Of a DNA stretch of 64,000 nt, positions 11,424-26,215 are shown piece after piece. The DNA comes from Sycobia sp. Sy_11 (lineage: Eukaryota > Arthropoda > Insecta > Hymenoptera > Epichrysomallidae), in the NCBI GenBank assembly GCA_018907035.1, contig JACCIC010000275.1, positions 412,001 to 476,000 of the forward strand, written 5' to 3'. The notes beneath the pieces are model-generated. The model had not been told where the DNA came from, ran no database searches, and was given only the letters and a program-made list of their open reading frames with translations. The position numbers and the translations under genes were made by a program. How positions within the stretch are numbered: position 1 is the stretch's first letter; the number at the start of each line of letters is the position of its first letter.

Positions 11424-13164
11424 CAAAGAGTTTAAACTCTTATTGTTACTGTGTATTATTGTAATGTGTTATTTATATTTTGCTCTGTAAATAATATATA
11501 AAATACCATATAATATAACATACAAGACCTATGTCGACGCTACGGAGAAAAAGAAAAATTTTTGCTCCATTCCTCGAGTTTTCACAATTATAAATATCTT
11601 GGATTTTTTCTTCTCATTTTTGCTTCGCTTTATTTTTCCTCCCCGTTGTGTAGATATACGATAATGATAAAAGGAGTTTATATATGTATGTATACTTACG
11701 CGCGTATAGCTTAATTATACGAGTCTACATATATAAGGAAAATATGTGAAAAAATTATGTAAAGCTTATAGCATTAAAATGTTTGTTTTTTCAATAAATC
11801 TTATATTATGCTAGATATAATAAAATAAATCCATGTACGATTTTTTTTAATTTACGTCCTCTGCTATCGCTGAGTAATTCTTAAGCGAAAATCTGCATGT
11901 TTCATATTTCTTTGATTAGTCTCGAAGCTCATTGATCAAAGACTTTGATTTTTATGCCGGATTATTCGTCATTCATTTTGGCTTTTGTATATGTCAATGA
12001 TAATGTTAGAATTTTATTGTGATTTTTTTCCGATTTCTGTTTAACTATAATTATGATATTTCCTTTAATATGGTATGAATCACGCTATGAGTCAGACATT
12101 AATTCCATTGAATAGCTTTTCAGATAAAATTCTCGAATAAAAAATTTTTAAGCACGAATAACAGAATAAATATCTTCGATAAATATAAGGTTAAATATAC
12201 GGTTTAAGTTAAATTACACAACGATATATTATCTTTCTATTAGTTTATGATTGAAATAAAAGTATTATTATAAAAACAATTCTGATTTTAGGAAATTTTA
12301 TAACTCAAAGAAATATAAATAATTCGAAACACTGCTATAGATATTTACATATGGAATGGAAAATTTATTAGAAAAATTTATAAATAAATATCAGTACCAT
12401 GCAATTCATGACAATTCTAGATTCTATATTATATTTTAGACTTTCTTCATCGTATTATTATAATCGCTGTTGTAAAAAATTTTAATTTATTTTAATTTAT
12501 CATCAACTTCACCACAACAATGAAGTATATAGAGATCGGAAAATATGAATCGGAATGTCGCAACATATTTATTACGGTATTGAGGAAAATATTTTCTCAA
12601 TTTCAAGAATTTAACTGCGGACGAAGAATGTGGAAGTGATTCGGAAAAATTGTACCTTAGTAATATAGAAATCTTTATTCGAGATGATAAGATTCGAGTT
12701 GCCCAACGGAAAAAATATCGTTTTAGCACTGGATTCTATTTTTAATAAGTGCAGATTGGGCAAAACGAGCAATAGGCGACTGGAAAATTTATTGATATTT
12801 AACTGATGCACAAAAGTCTTCGTTGCAAATGAAGATTCTGGCGATTATCGCTGCTCAATAATATTTCCTTATTCAAAAACAAATAAGTTGGGACAAAGCG
12901 CGTTTAAATAATGCGATTATTTACTGACCTTCCTGCACAAAATGCAAGTGAAATGTATAATTGCTTAAAATTTTGAAACTTATTACATTTTATCTATCTA
13001 CGTTATTATTATTATTTATTTATCTATCTTGTTTTCTTCGAAACACAGCGCAATAAATTTTAATTCTGTCATTTTGTCTATTTTCGTTATTGCATACCTT
13101 GGACAGGGTCACGTCTGGTCAGGCATTTGTCGACAATTGTGCATTTAATACAACTCTGTGTGTG

Positions 13165-13196
<32 letters not shown>

Positions 13197-14953
13197 ACCG
13201 ACTCGATGGATTTTTGTATGAAAATTTTTATTTGACTTTATGATGTAAGTTATCGCGGTCTTCGTTTACGTATATGCACTTATCGCCAAGAACAGTCATC
13301 TAATCATGATAACATACTCGCACCGTTGTTATATGATGGATTTTTGCCGTCAATATAGAAATAAGCCATTATCAGCAGCCGCGGGGCGGTTCGAACAAAA
13401 TTTGTGGAGAGAGGCTCAAACTAATGTAATAGTCATGTCAAAGTACTTGAAATTATCCAGCCAATAATTAATGCCAGTTATACTAAAGGTTGAAAACAAT
13501 TATTGTAACAATTCGATTCGTAACAATTTTAGTTAAAGAATTTGAAAAGGATCGTCATTATTGGAAGGAGATTGTTTCTTTTAGCAAGGAATGACAATTA
13601 TCGTGAAATTACATATTATATATTAGCACATTTATAAATAACGCATTGATCAAAATTACTGGAAATATAATATAGCATGAACATTCATGGAAATTCATGA
13701 TAAGCGATTAAAAACAGAAGTTGTAAAATATAATTGTTTTAGTAAAGGATTTGTACTTTTACAGCAACGAATGCACAAAAACGTATATAATAATTTATTA
13801 ATAATAATTTCAGTTTTTTTCTTCTTCCATGCATACGAAGATAAATAAAATTATATAAGACCACTGCAAAATTATCTGAAAAAAATATGAAGATGATATT
13901 TCTGATGAATGTTGAATATATATAAAATGTATATACAATTTAAACATTATGTAAAGCAAGCAAAAACTTCAGAAGCCTTAAACATTTTTGATTTATGTAA
14001 TCGATAAAAAAGAACAATTTAATTAACTCATTTCTTACATAACATCGAACTTATTTTTTATATATTAAACTTCTAAAGAGAGAATAATTTTTTTGAGTCC
14101 TGGATTTGGCTGTCACTCACGGAATCTTAACTCACAGAATCTCTAATATATACATAAACGTAGTATCTGTGTATAGATTCTTTCCAATGCTCTTTTTGCC
14201 GAAAATATTTTTATATTTTTATATAATTAGTAACTTTCAATTTATACTTCAATTTATACTTTCAATTTATACGGTCCCAATCCAAAATGCAATGATGGAA
14301 GCCTTATTTTCATGCGTATATAATTGCAATACATGTCCTGAATTTTAATAATATTAAAATTGTTTTTGAATTTTTAGATTTAAAGTTAGAAACAATGCGT
14401 GACATTAAATTATAATTTAATTCCCAGGTTCGATTTCCATCAAACTGGAAATTTTCTGAGATGCTTGACAAAACTAAAACTGTTTTTTGATTTTTCAGGG
14501 GTGGAAGTTAACCTCGTAGTAATAGTTATTTAAATTAAAATTTCTATGCCATAGTAAAAGGGTTATCTAGTCCGTATAGTATGTAATAAATAAATCAAAA
14601 AACATTCTTTAATTAATTTACGGGCTTTGGAGAAGTTGAGGCCCTAGGACTCACTGTAAAAACGGCCCTGTCAATACAGTAATCGTGCACCTGTTGCACT
14701 AGATCGATCGGTAAAACAGAAAGTGTTACGGCATACGCGAGCTCTGCTGGGAGCGATGAGATTGCGATTGAATTCGAATTCGTGGCGCCATCCATTATCG
14801 ATGCGAGAGATGAATGGTCGATACGTTAATTTGCGGCAGGTGATCTATTTATACATATATACATACACATACACACACTCATATATATATTTTTTTATGG
14901 TAATATGCATTTTTCTAATTTTCAAATCGTAAAGTATAATAATATAAATATAA

Positions 14954-14956
<3 letters not shown>

Positions 14957-14994
<38 letters not shown>
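14957..14994. repeat. (AT)n microsatellite
   Basis: Pure AT run. Confidence 0.95.
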
Positions 14995-14996
<2 letters not shown>

Positions 14997-16260
14997 TCGC
15001 TTGTTAAATATTGTTGTCAATAATTCCAATTTTTTTTTACTTATTTAAAGAATAAAAACCAAATGAGTGATGTACGGTTATACCTATATAATCAATATAA
15101 AATAAATATGATTAGAAAATATGAAATGAAGAAACAGTTAATCGACTGCGCCTAAGGTATGTAAGAAATTTTATTAATTTGTAAGAACCAACTGCAGCTG
15201 TGCGGGTGGTAAGTAAAAAGAGACTGACGTATCGTCGAGCATGCAAGAGGAAGTGAGAGGCAAGAGGAAAGGTGGACATATATGGTTGGGGGTCCGGGAG
15301 GCTCTCAAATTACTTTCAGTCACTAGGGGCATTCCCTCTATTTCTCTCACTCTCTCGCTCTCGCTCTCTGACTCTCTTCTGTCTTTTTCTTTTCTTCGTT
15401 TCGTTTCTCCCTACTCTTTTATTCTCTTTCTTTTTCTTTTTATTCGCTCTTAGCCCGATTGCACCTATATGTGTACCTTCTTCATCGCTTATTTTTAATA
15501 AAACATTTCGAATAAAAATAGCTTACGTTATTTATTTTTAAATTAACTATATTTACAATTAATTATAATTAATGTATGAGAATAAATAAGGCAGGGGAGT
15601 TATAAAAATATCGTATATTAATTATCCGAAACGTATTAGAAATGGAGTGTTGAAATAACAAAATATGGCGACATAAGACATAATGGGGCGCTGCGCTGGT
15701 TTTGGAGAAACAATCGTTTATTGTCGCTGGCGCCAGAATGAAGAAATAATAATTAATATGATTAATTGTAATTATGTTGTAATACGATAATTATTACTTT
15801 ATCTTGGACATGCATCGCTATGGACACGGGACGCTATTTGTAGGATTTTGTCTTGTTTCTCGCTAAATTATGGATATACGTCACCTTATACCCTAATAGC
15901 AGAAACATATTTCTCAAATATGCTTAAAACACTTTGTGCGATAACGATATATTTCTGCAATGTAATCATTGCAAAATATCGTAAATACCTTCTTAATTTA
16001 TCGAAATGTCCAAAAGCCGAAATTTTCACAGAGATATTATCAAAAAATACTTTCAAACATTATTTCTTCTGTAACTTTTTTTACAAACGTTCCTGGAGTA
16101 AATTAATGGACATTCTGAATTATAAAAATATTTTTTGAAATATTTAAAATATTTTTATGAAACGACGAATAACGAGCATATAAGAATAGTTCGTTAATTC
16201 GTTTAGCGGATCATATCTTTCTTTAATCGATCCTTCTCTGCTAGAAGCTGGCAATTTTAA

Positions 16261-16262
<2 letters not shown>

Positions 16263-16314
<52 letters not shown>
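16263..16314. repeat. (AT)n microsatellite
   Basis: Pure AT run. Confidence 0.95.
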
Positions 16315-16317
<3 letters not shown>

Positions 16318-19300
16318 TAAGCTGCGCAAAAGCTATTTAGTGTATGGGAAAGAATATCTTCGCTACCTAGCGACGAGCAAATTTTATTCACATATTTGAT
16401 TACTTCCTAATGTTATGAAATTTCAAAAGAATGTTTTATGATGTTTTCCTATTCTGATCGAAATATTTGAGAGAAATATTTTAAATATATTTTATAATTT
16501 ATTTTGAAAATATTTCTAAATGTATGAATAAAATAACAGTCTTTAAATATTTCAAAATCTTTTTTTCCAAATTCTTTTATTAATTTTTATTAAATTAATG
16601 TATTGTAATATTTTATAAACATTTAAAAGTGTTTTTTTTAAATACCATAATTTCTAAATAATAATATTTTATGAACATTTCTTTCAAATGTTTTAAAATA
16701 TTTTGCCCGAAATATTGTATACAAATTAATTAAAATATTTTTCAAACTGTTTAAAGCTTCGAAAATATTTTATACTGTTAAGATATAATCTATAACAACA
16801 TTTTATCTTCAAAGTATTTATTAATCATTAATTATTTATCGAAGCTTATCGAAAGAAGTGTATTATTTCTTATTATGGGTTAATAATAAAATTGACCTTA
16901 TAATATTTTATGAGAATGTATGTTTTCGTCCGGACGACTGACGGAGCAGAAAAGTTATAGGCATCATATAAATTGAAATTAATCATCTGACTGTTATAAA
17001 TCCTGCTGCGTCTGAAAACTATTTTTGGAATAAAGGTCAATTTCCCGTTTGTCAAAGTTACGACAATACCGATTTTCTCCCAATATTCTATTAAATTAGG
17101 GAAACGGTTTCAAAAAATAATGTTTTTTAATAATCGTATTGAATAAAAAATTACATGTAAATTTGCGAAGAAACTGTAAAAGGAGCCTATTTTGGAAAAA
17201 GTAAATTTATGTAAGTTGCTCGGAGTATTTTATTCAATCAAATATATTGTGTAATTACCATAAGATTTCTAATACATTTCATTACTCAAGCGCAATTTAA
17301 GTATTCAACTTAATTTTTATGAAATCCTTGAATATATTGTGTTGATATCTGTATTTTCTCTATACTTGTATGCAATTTTATTATGTGCAAGTTATTTTTT
17401 AATATTCCTACATATTGATCTCATAATATACTTTTCTGCTTTTATTTACTCTCGCCATTTTACGAAAATACATACGTATATATACATTAAATGCATTGGA
17501 CATTGATTGCATAGAATGTTGTTATTATCTAAAGAATTGATCGCTTTTATGAATATAAGAACGGATATATTTTCTTAACAGTTGCCGCTTAAAATCAAGC
17601 ATTACGCTAATAGTTTTAAAAATTTTCAACGTAAATGTTTATTAATCGAAATAAATGATATTTAGGTGTAAATTTATTTCTTTGTTTTCATTGGCTAATA
17701 TATTAAAGTAGTCATAAGGTACTTAGAAAAATTTGTGGCGCGACTCTTCCATAGACAATTCCGCTCTACTTAAACTTTTTTATTAAAATCTATAAAATTC
17801 ATATTAAATGAAGAAACAATTCGTTTATTTGAATCCTTGTTAATATTATATAATAATTATGAAAATAACAATAATGTAAATAACGGTATCAACACTAATT
17901 AATAATGTAACTTCAAATCTAATTTGAAAAAATCTGATAATGTTTTGCAATATTATCATATTTTATTTAAAGATTACAAGTCAAATACTATAATATGTTA
18001 CAAATTAAAGGACATAACTAGATAATTTATGCAAGAATAGTGACGTTGGTTTTGTTACAATTTTTTTTCTTGCTACTAAAGTATAAATAGATAAAACTAC
18101 TTTCACGTATTCGTTATGCTGTGAATTTGATAAGTAATTTAAAAAATTGCACATTTATTTGTTTATATGTAAAAGATTTAATGTTGAATTTTTTATAAAT
18201 GAAAAATAAGTGAAAAGTAGGGCTTTCTTTTATATTTACATTATTGAAATAGTTGTCTTAAATCGAAATAAAATAATATATTTATAATAGATAAATGGTT
18301 TAATCGAAACAATTATTTAAATGATAATACTTTCATATTTGTCAGTTCGTAATCCGTTAGAAAATTAATATTGACAACTGAATTTACAGATCCACATTGG
18401 CAATATCCTTATAATTAATTTAATTAGAATGCAAGTAATAATATATATTATTTAAGAATATCGAAGTTAACTATGAATTTTTATCTATAATTTATTTGTA
18501 TTATCCATTTAAAGGAGATTAATTTTTGTTTATAACAAACAAAAGTTAACTTTTTTTTAATTATTCACCATAATTCTTCGTAGTACCTATGTAAAATAGA
18601 GGACGAGAGAAAATAATTCATTTCCCCTGCTGCCAAGGTGACAGTTTTATGAAATTTCCTTGACCTACTTTTTAAATGCGAATATGAGAAAGTCAATTAC
18701 TGATAAATTTTAATTTAAATAGACAAATCTTTGAGTAAAATAATAGGCTTAAATAAAATTTTGTACATATTATTTGTATTGTAACTGTTGATAGAATAAT
18801 AATACGTGATATATGATTTTAGTTTAGCTTAATAATTTGATTGTCCAATAAATGAAACATACCCAACGTAAAATATGCTTGCTGTTTTAGAAATCCATTA
18901 TGAAATCATAGCTCTGATGGTAATAATATGTATATAGACTATTTTTTTCTGTTATGCTACTGCATAGTCTTGTTAACCTTTCTAACGGTTTTTTCAAAAA
19001 CAGTAAAATAAATTAAAAAACTGACTTTGGCTTGTGTTCATGGTTTTTCTTATATTAAAATAAATAAATATTAATTTAATAAATAAAAATACTGGTATTA
19101 AATGTACTAAGTGCAAGTGAATATAACATTTGAAAATGACATTATTCATTTTATTACTTTTAAGCAAATAAATAATTCCATAAATAAATGTAAACAATTG
19201 TAATAATTAACAAGGAAAATAAATACAATATCTTTCTTAAATAATTAAGAGAATTTAAAAGGAAAACTTGCGAAATAATAGTCGACATTCGCCATTAAAT

Positions 19301-19401
19301 TTGAGAGCGATGATAGCTTTTCTCTGACCTGAATTCTGAGCAAAACTGACCTTGCATCATAAATGCAGTTAATTCTACAAAATGCTAGGTTCGAGCTGAC
19401 C

Positions 19402-19404
<3 letters not shown>

Positions 19405-19456
<52 letters not shown>
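19405..19456. repeat. (TA)n microsatellite, first of a close pair
   Basis: Pure TA run. A second array begins about 70 bp to the right. Confidence 0.95.
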
Positions 19457-19460
<4 letters not shown>

Positions 19461-19522
19461 CTCTATTTAATACAATCATATTAAGTTTTCAAAAATTCTA
19501 CACGTGGAAAAAATAAACGAAG

Positions 19523-19525
<3 letters not shown>

Positions 19526-19575
<50 letters not shown>
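19526..19575. repeat. (TA)n microsatellite, second of a close pair
   Basis: Pure TA run. Confidence 0.95.
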
Positions 19576-19579
<4 letters not shown>

Positions 19580-19920
19580 TGAGTATCAGCGATGGACCAA
19601 CTGTTCGCGATCTCTCAATATTAAGAACATTAATTTACCAAGGTGAATGAATAAAAAAAGAAAAGGGGGAAGAGACGTGCGAGCGAGATGGAGAGAAAGG
19701 GGAGGATCGACGGATTAAAAGCGGGGAACGAGAAAAAGAAATCTTGTTTTTCAGAAAATCGGTATAATAGGCCGACATCTTATCCTGTCCTCGCACTCAT
19801 AATATCTATTTCCAGAGCGACCCAAAGATTAATTTTAGCCCGACTGTTCCATATAACCGAGATGCTGCGACTGTTGCCGCTGCGCGCGTCGCCCACTATA
19901 TACGCGCTATTCATATATAT

Positions 19921-19941
19921 ATACACACACATATACATATA

Positions 19942-19991
<50 letters not shown>
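19921..19991. repeat. (TA)n with short (CA)n start
   Basis: Mixed ATAC/TATG units leading into pure TA. Confidence 0.9.
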
Positions 19992-19992
<1 letters not shown>

Positions 19993-21659
19993 GCATAAAA
20001 TTTCATAAGTGAGCGCTTGCGCGCGTGTTCTATGGGCTCTTATCTCTTCCCTTCCCCTCTTTTTCTCTCTCTCTTTCTCTCTCTATTTTTTAAAGCTTCC
20101 GCTTTATAAGGACACGAAACCTTAATGTGCATGCAGGTTCAGAGGTTACGAGTGTGAATAAAAACTTTCGATTATGCTTTAATTTTAGGGTTGCAAAGTT
20201 GTTAGCTTCTGCAAAAATTCTGCATACTTTACGTTATTTCATTTAGAGGAATCTATCATTGGTAATATTTTACGGAAGAGCTATCGAAGTTAATTTTTAT
20301 CGAATGAGAAGCAGTACTCTTCTTTGAATAATATTATATGAAAATATTTAATTGTTACATATTTATTATATATTGTAAAATGTAATTAACTAAACAAATT
20401 TTTTTGAAAGAGAATTGTGCTTCCCATTTATGTTTATTGTACATTGCTGCAAAGACTTCAGTACATTCATCGAATGACGTGAAATTAGAAAGTTTTTAAA
20501 ATTGAATTTACAATGTTTTATTTTAAGATTTTTCGAACGTTTATTTCCGTTGATGGAGTTGCTTGGAATTTTGTAGTAATGAGAAATAGATGCAAATACT
20601 GGCTATAAGTGGCTAAAAATTGCAACTCATTATTTATTACATATAATATTGTTAAAGACTGGTTTTTAACTTAATGGGTAAGAAGAACAGCGGACAGTTG
20701 AAAATTAAATGTAAATAGCTAAAGGTATGATTGGAGATATATGCTAATAATGATAACATATACAATTCATAAAATATAATGATAACGATAATAAAAGTAC
20801 AATTTCAATTTTTAAAATAAAATGGAGAATTGTATCATTCTAAGGACCTTAATAACATAACTATAAAATCTAAAATGAGAAACTTTACTATTAAATGTAT
20901 TACATTTAAAATATTATATTAGCGCATACATATATAAGGAAATCCATAAAAAACATGATTTTCAAAGGAAATCAGAATATACTTTCAGTATAAAGTGAAT
21001 TTGATTGAATTGTTTTATAGATTATTTGTATTATAAAAATTAATTCTTTATAGAGTAAAAAGAGAAAGTTACATAAAAAACTCTTTTACTTTTCACTTAC
21101 AGATTTTTAAAATCTCTTTATCTTAATACTTTCTTCATTTTTATACTATTATGTATTTTTATATTATGATATATTATTAAGATATTTTCAATTGACGGTA
21201 TTAAACATTTGTTTTAATAACTGTTAAGAAGTCTCTTTGAAACCAATAAATTTTTTTTTTTCATGTGCTCACTTAATGCGTGAATATAGGATTTAAAACG
21301 GTATATTATAATTAGTTAAATTGTTATTCAAAATACAAACTAATTTATGTAATTTTATATATGCAATGGAATTTATTTTGCAATTGCGTTAGCAATCGTT
21401 CTTGACAGATATCAATTTCATAATTAAATAATTTAGTAAACTTTTATAAATTTAAACAAAGCGTGATAGAATTAACTAAAAATTTAAACATTGTGCTTTA
21501 TAAACCTTAAACATGCGAAATTTGTATGATTTCAGAATTGTATTTCCTTAAATTCCAATTATATACTTTGAATTATAGTCGAAGGTTAGAAATTATCTTT
21601 CTTCATACTTATAATTTTTTATTCTTTAATTCATATTGTAATTTTTTTACAGGACAATT

Positions 21660-22090
21660 CCCACTTTAAACACGAGAAACTAGCGACTTGGCCAGTCGGA
21701 GGTGTCTCATATTTACATTTCCAGAAATTCCCAGTGCACTTTCGATTTATACGTAATACACGCGCGCTTTTGCAGAAAATTAATCGCGGCTGCATCGCGA
21801 CTTCAGATCCGCCGGCCGCGGGCTTCCGTCCAACGATAAGGTTCAAAGGGCATCGGGGCCTTGACCCAGGAGCCCTTGAGCGCTCGCGCGAATTCTGGGC
21901 GTGGGCGAGCGGGCGAGCCGAGCGGGCGCGGGGGCGCGTCCCTGAAAATCTCGGAAAAGTCTCGAAAAACCAGCGCGCGCCGATCGAGAGCGCGATTTTT
22001 GCAAGCCGCGGCTAAAAATGCCGCGCTCTAAAAATATTTCGAGCATATGTATATAATACGCACGCGTGCGCGCGCGCGCGCACGCCCGAC

Positions 22091-22143
<53 letters not shown>

Positions 22144-22290
22144 TAATAGGCGGGTGGGGCGCGACTGCCCCCGGAATGTCGGAACGCGCGAAATACCTCC
22201 AGACCGGTGGTGGGGCGATATATCCCGTTGCCTATGTCTATGGAGGTGGGGGCGCGGGTTCGCGACTTTTTGCACTCGATGCCATTACGA
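21660..22290. other. CpG-rich island, function unknown
   Basis: This is an abrupt GC- and CpG-rich block in AT-rich DNA, with many CGCG strings and a short (CG)n/(GC)n run at about 22062-22085, split by a (TA)n array at 22093-22142. The open frames on both strands look like composition artefacts. It could be a promoter or other regulatory island, but no splice or core-promoter signal is convincing. Confidence 0.35.
22093..22142. repeat. (TA)n microsatellite inside a CpG-rich island
   Basis: Pure TA run with GC-rich sequence on both sides. Confidence 0.95.
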
Positions 22291-23286
22291 ACGGATTGGC
22301 CTTTCATTGGAGTTCGATTTTGGAATTGATGAGATCGTATGTTGTATGGTTATAACAATGATTGTATAGTAGATTAGTAGATATGTTAATTATTTATTTG
22401 TATATAATTAAAAATATTTATATTATATATTTATTTAATAATTGATATTAATATTTAATATTTCATATTAATTACTAGTATATTATTATACAAACACTGT
22501 AAAGGACCGAAAAAAAATTTGTTAATATCAGAATGCTTGGCTTTTGTCCCTTTCGCGCCGAAGGATTCATCATGAATTAAGTGTATTGATAATTTTTTTT
22601 CGCGAAAAATTTAGATATTCTTCGCAATAATCTAGATAGAGATTCTTTCCATTTGAACGAAAGAGGGAAATATATGCAGATGACAATGTCGCAGTTCTTT
22701 CGAGAAATTTTTAGATAAATCTTTACTTTTGCATATTTTGATTTACGAGTCTTCATATTGTATATAGAGTATGAATACAATATGTAATGTATAACAGAAT
22801 TATCTTTCGATTTGTATAATACGATTAATAAGTAGCAAACTATAATACATTATTTTCAATGTTATAGTTTTATTTTTTTCTACATCTTGATGAATTGCTC
22901 GATATAACTCTTACTCCAGGGAAAGGGAAATATTCAAATAACAATGTAAAAATATTAAGCCTTAATGCAATGTAAATTTTTATATCTACTGAGATGTTGG
23001 TCAATTGAAAATTTAAATGTATTTTACGGGGATCAAAGAAGTTTCCAAATATATTACAATAGTGCTTGAAATAAATGTCAAATGCAATGCAATGACTAGT
23101 TAGATAAGTTGGATAATTATTTAAAGTATATATATCAATTTTTTAGCGTTTATTATTGTACAAAATGTTAAAAAAAAATCTTATTCGATGTACGTTTTAA
23201 GATTCATAATTTTCTTGAAAATACTGCCTTAAAAAATTTTGTTAATACAGCGACAATACATAATAAACAACCAAAAAATTGCAAGG

Positions 23287-23298
23287 CATGATGTAATG

Positions 23299-23350
<52 letters not shown>

Positions 23351-23358
23351 ACCTCATG
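23287..23358. repeat. (TA)n array inside a longer inverted repeat
   Basis: The (TA)n tract at 23299-23343 is flanked by CATGATGTAATGTT (23287-23300) and AACATTACCTCATG (23345-23358), which are complementary at 13 of 14 positions. The whole segment can fold as one hairpin. Confidence 0.7.
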
Positions 23359-23460
23359 TTGACATATGGAATTGTGCTGTAAACTGAATTGTAATGTTCC
23401 TACTTTCTACATGCTTTTTAATTACACAAGCTAGTCTTTCTTCAAAAATATTTTTTATCC

Positions 23461-23552
<92 letters not shown>
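23461..23552. repeat. (CT)n then (TA)n compound microsatellite
   Basis: CT run to about 23504, then TA run. Confidence 0.95.
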
Positions 23553-23556
<4 letters not shown>

Positions 23557-26153
23557 GTAAAATTAGTTTTACTCAAAATGCAAACCAGAAGACAGTTAAC
23601 GAGGAGACCGCAAATTATGCTCTTTTGGAAATAGAGCAAACATATCGAGAATAGACGTATATTGGCATATTCATATGAATGCCACTTCTATTCAAATTTA
23701 CTTTGACTCAATTAAGTAACGATCATATATAAAGCGCTAGTATGAATTGCCGATATTATGACTGGGCAATTTTAATGTTTTTTGTTAATATATAAATATA
23801 TATATACATATACTATTGTAACAACCCAAAAGTATGAACGAATCAGTTCTGTTGATGTTTTAGTATCGGGTTTGGTGGGTTTTTTGTTTTGTTTATAAAT
23901 CGTGGATACTCAAAGCATTTTGAAAAACCATTAATTGTTATCAAATAATACTAGAATCAATTAATAATTATTACGAGCTAATTATATGATATTCTTATTT
24001 TAGCATAGTAAAAAAACATTAACATCTGAAACAATAACTGCATCTTTGATATTGCACTTGGAAAATAGCGTCATCAAAATTAACTTTAACTTGAAATGAA
24101 AAAAGTCAAATTGTACAAATATGAAAGCATTTGATATTTTAAATTCTATCTTGAATTGAGATCAAGTTCGCCACGAATTATTCTACATTTCAGTCAAAAC
24201 TTCTCGCTAGTGCTTTCTCCTTGTTTCTATTATTTGAAGTATTTTTCATGAGATTGTTTAAACAACACTAATCTGATTTCATGATAAACGTTTTTTTCGA
24301 TTTTTTTGCTGGTCAAGAGCTCATAATTTTGACTCTTACAATTGACCTACTCGAACAGTTTCAAAATTTTATGAAAACCCCCTATATGTTCGTTTATTAA
24401 GCCGATAAAATGTATGTTAATGATTGTTTGTAATAAAATTCTCCTTCGTCCAATAACTTATTACTAACTCTGCACGATCCATTCATATTTGTATATTGTC
24501 TCTTAACCGAAGATGCGAATCTAAATTTAAATGTTTACCAGGCCATGTTTATTTTTTTAAAACGTTTCTAAACCAAGGAACACGACAGATTTAAATTCTC
24601 GATAATAGCATTTTGTTGAAAGGAAACTCATTCTTCTGATACGTTTTAATTTGTAAATATCTTGACCGTGGAAGAGTTAAGGATGAACTTATCGTGCATC
24701 GGTTAATGAAACGTTTTTGAGGAGCTAAAAGAAGTGAATCTGTCCAAGTATCGAGACTGTGGCCCGAGGAAATTAAATTTAGATTAAGAACTTTTCTTTT
24801 TAGGCAAATCACAAATCGAATAATGTATATAATAATAATTGTGATAAAATCACTCTTAATTCTGTATTATTAATCCGTCGCAAGTTCTTCCCACCATGTA
24901 CGCGATCATTATACAGTCGATTAAATAAATTTCAGAACGTTAATAAATATTTATTAATATCTAAATGAGCATTATAATGCCGACGCGCGCACCCTAATAA
25001 ATGGCTTGCTAAGTGTTAATGCCGATTGGAATGAATATAGTTTGTCATTTATACGAAATTGATGAAAAATTGTTGTTTATGTTGGATGATCCAAGCGATC
25101 TTGAACAATTCGGTAGCGAAATTAATAGTTTTATTTACACGCTCGAAATTGTTTTTCATTCGTGTATTATGAAGCGGAACTTGGCTTTAAGGATGAATTT
25201 TAAAAAGAAATCGCCAGGAATTATTTAATCGAATTAATATATCAGAGTCAAGTTCATAGACATGAATATATCAGAAATATTATAATATATATCAATTGTG
25301 TAATTATTATTTTTTGGTAAGTATAATTATTAGTCGCAATGAGTATATTTAATCATTCTATAAATCCTACAATATTTTATAAGTCATCGATTTACATTAA
25401 TTGGGACTTTCTGAATAATTGATGAATTTTATTATATAATGCTAGTGAAGCTAACAGTTTCATTATTGAATTACGATGTTGGCTAAATTATGATATGTGA
25501 TAGGTAAAAAGACTAAATACAAATTGTTAAGATTTACAGAGTTGCAAATTCTGTTTTTTTCTTATTTGTATATATAATGTAAATGATGCAGGCTCTTAGA
25601 TTTTTTGAATTATTTTTATTGAAATGCTTGATTGGAATAATTTTACATTAGAAAACAGCCTTTCTTAATTAAAAAAATCTGAGTATAATTATTAATCGGA
25701 AAAACTATAATATATATCTGACCTATTTATTAATGCAATGATTAAAAAAACCCGATTTGAACATTAATAGATTTAATCATCTATATATGATTCTCGGTTT
25801 ATAAATTTAATTGTTCTGAATCTGATCCTTATGAAATTAAGAATTTCAATCTTATTTCATTATTATTTCTTCTTTCATTATTATCTTATTCTTAACAACT
25901 TCATGTCGACGGCCTCAAGGAAAAATAGAATATTCAATCATTCAAAGACTAGCATCATTCGTAATTTAATGTAGAAAACTAACGTACTCCGTTAGTATTT
26001 GTCGAAAAATATAGCGCCATTCGCAATTTCTCGTTATCAATTAACACATTCCTCTATATAGACAAACCTTTAAAATAATTCCAAATAAAACCTCCAAATA
26101 TTAATTTTATTTGGAAGTTAAAGAAGAAACTCAGAGTTGCCGTTTAGTATAAT

Positions 26154-26154
<1 letters not shown>

Positions 26155-26211
<57 letters not shown>
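26155..26211. repeat. (TA)n microsatellite
   Basis: Pure TA run. Confidence 0.95.

Positions 26212-26215
<4 letters not shown>

Larger units (their letters stand above)
7546..21650. other. Intergenic or intronic AT-rich DNA, no coding exon seen
   Basis: I found no exon with coding composition, credible splice sites and recognisable protein. The stretch contains many (TA)n arrays, a mariner-like MITE (11272-11423), a short Ig-like reading (12807-12911) and a run of 18 T at about 9554-9571. There are also three tandem copies of a TTCAATTTATAC unit at about 14237-14272. Confidence 0.5.

Noticed and set aside
15848..16138. 96-codon + frame
   Set aside because: AT-rich composition, no family resemblance and no splice context.
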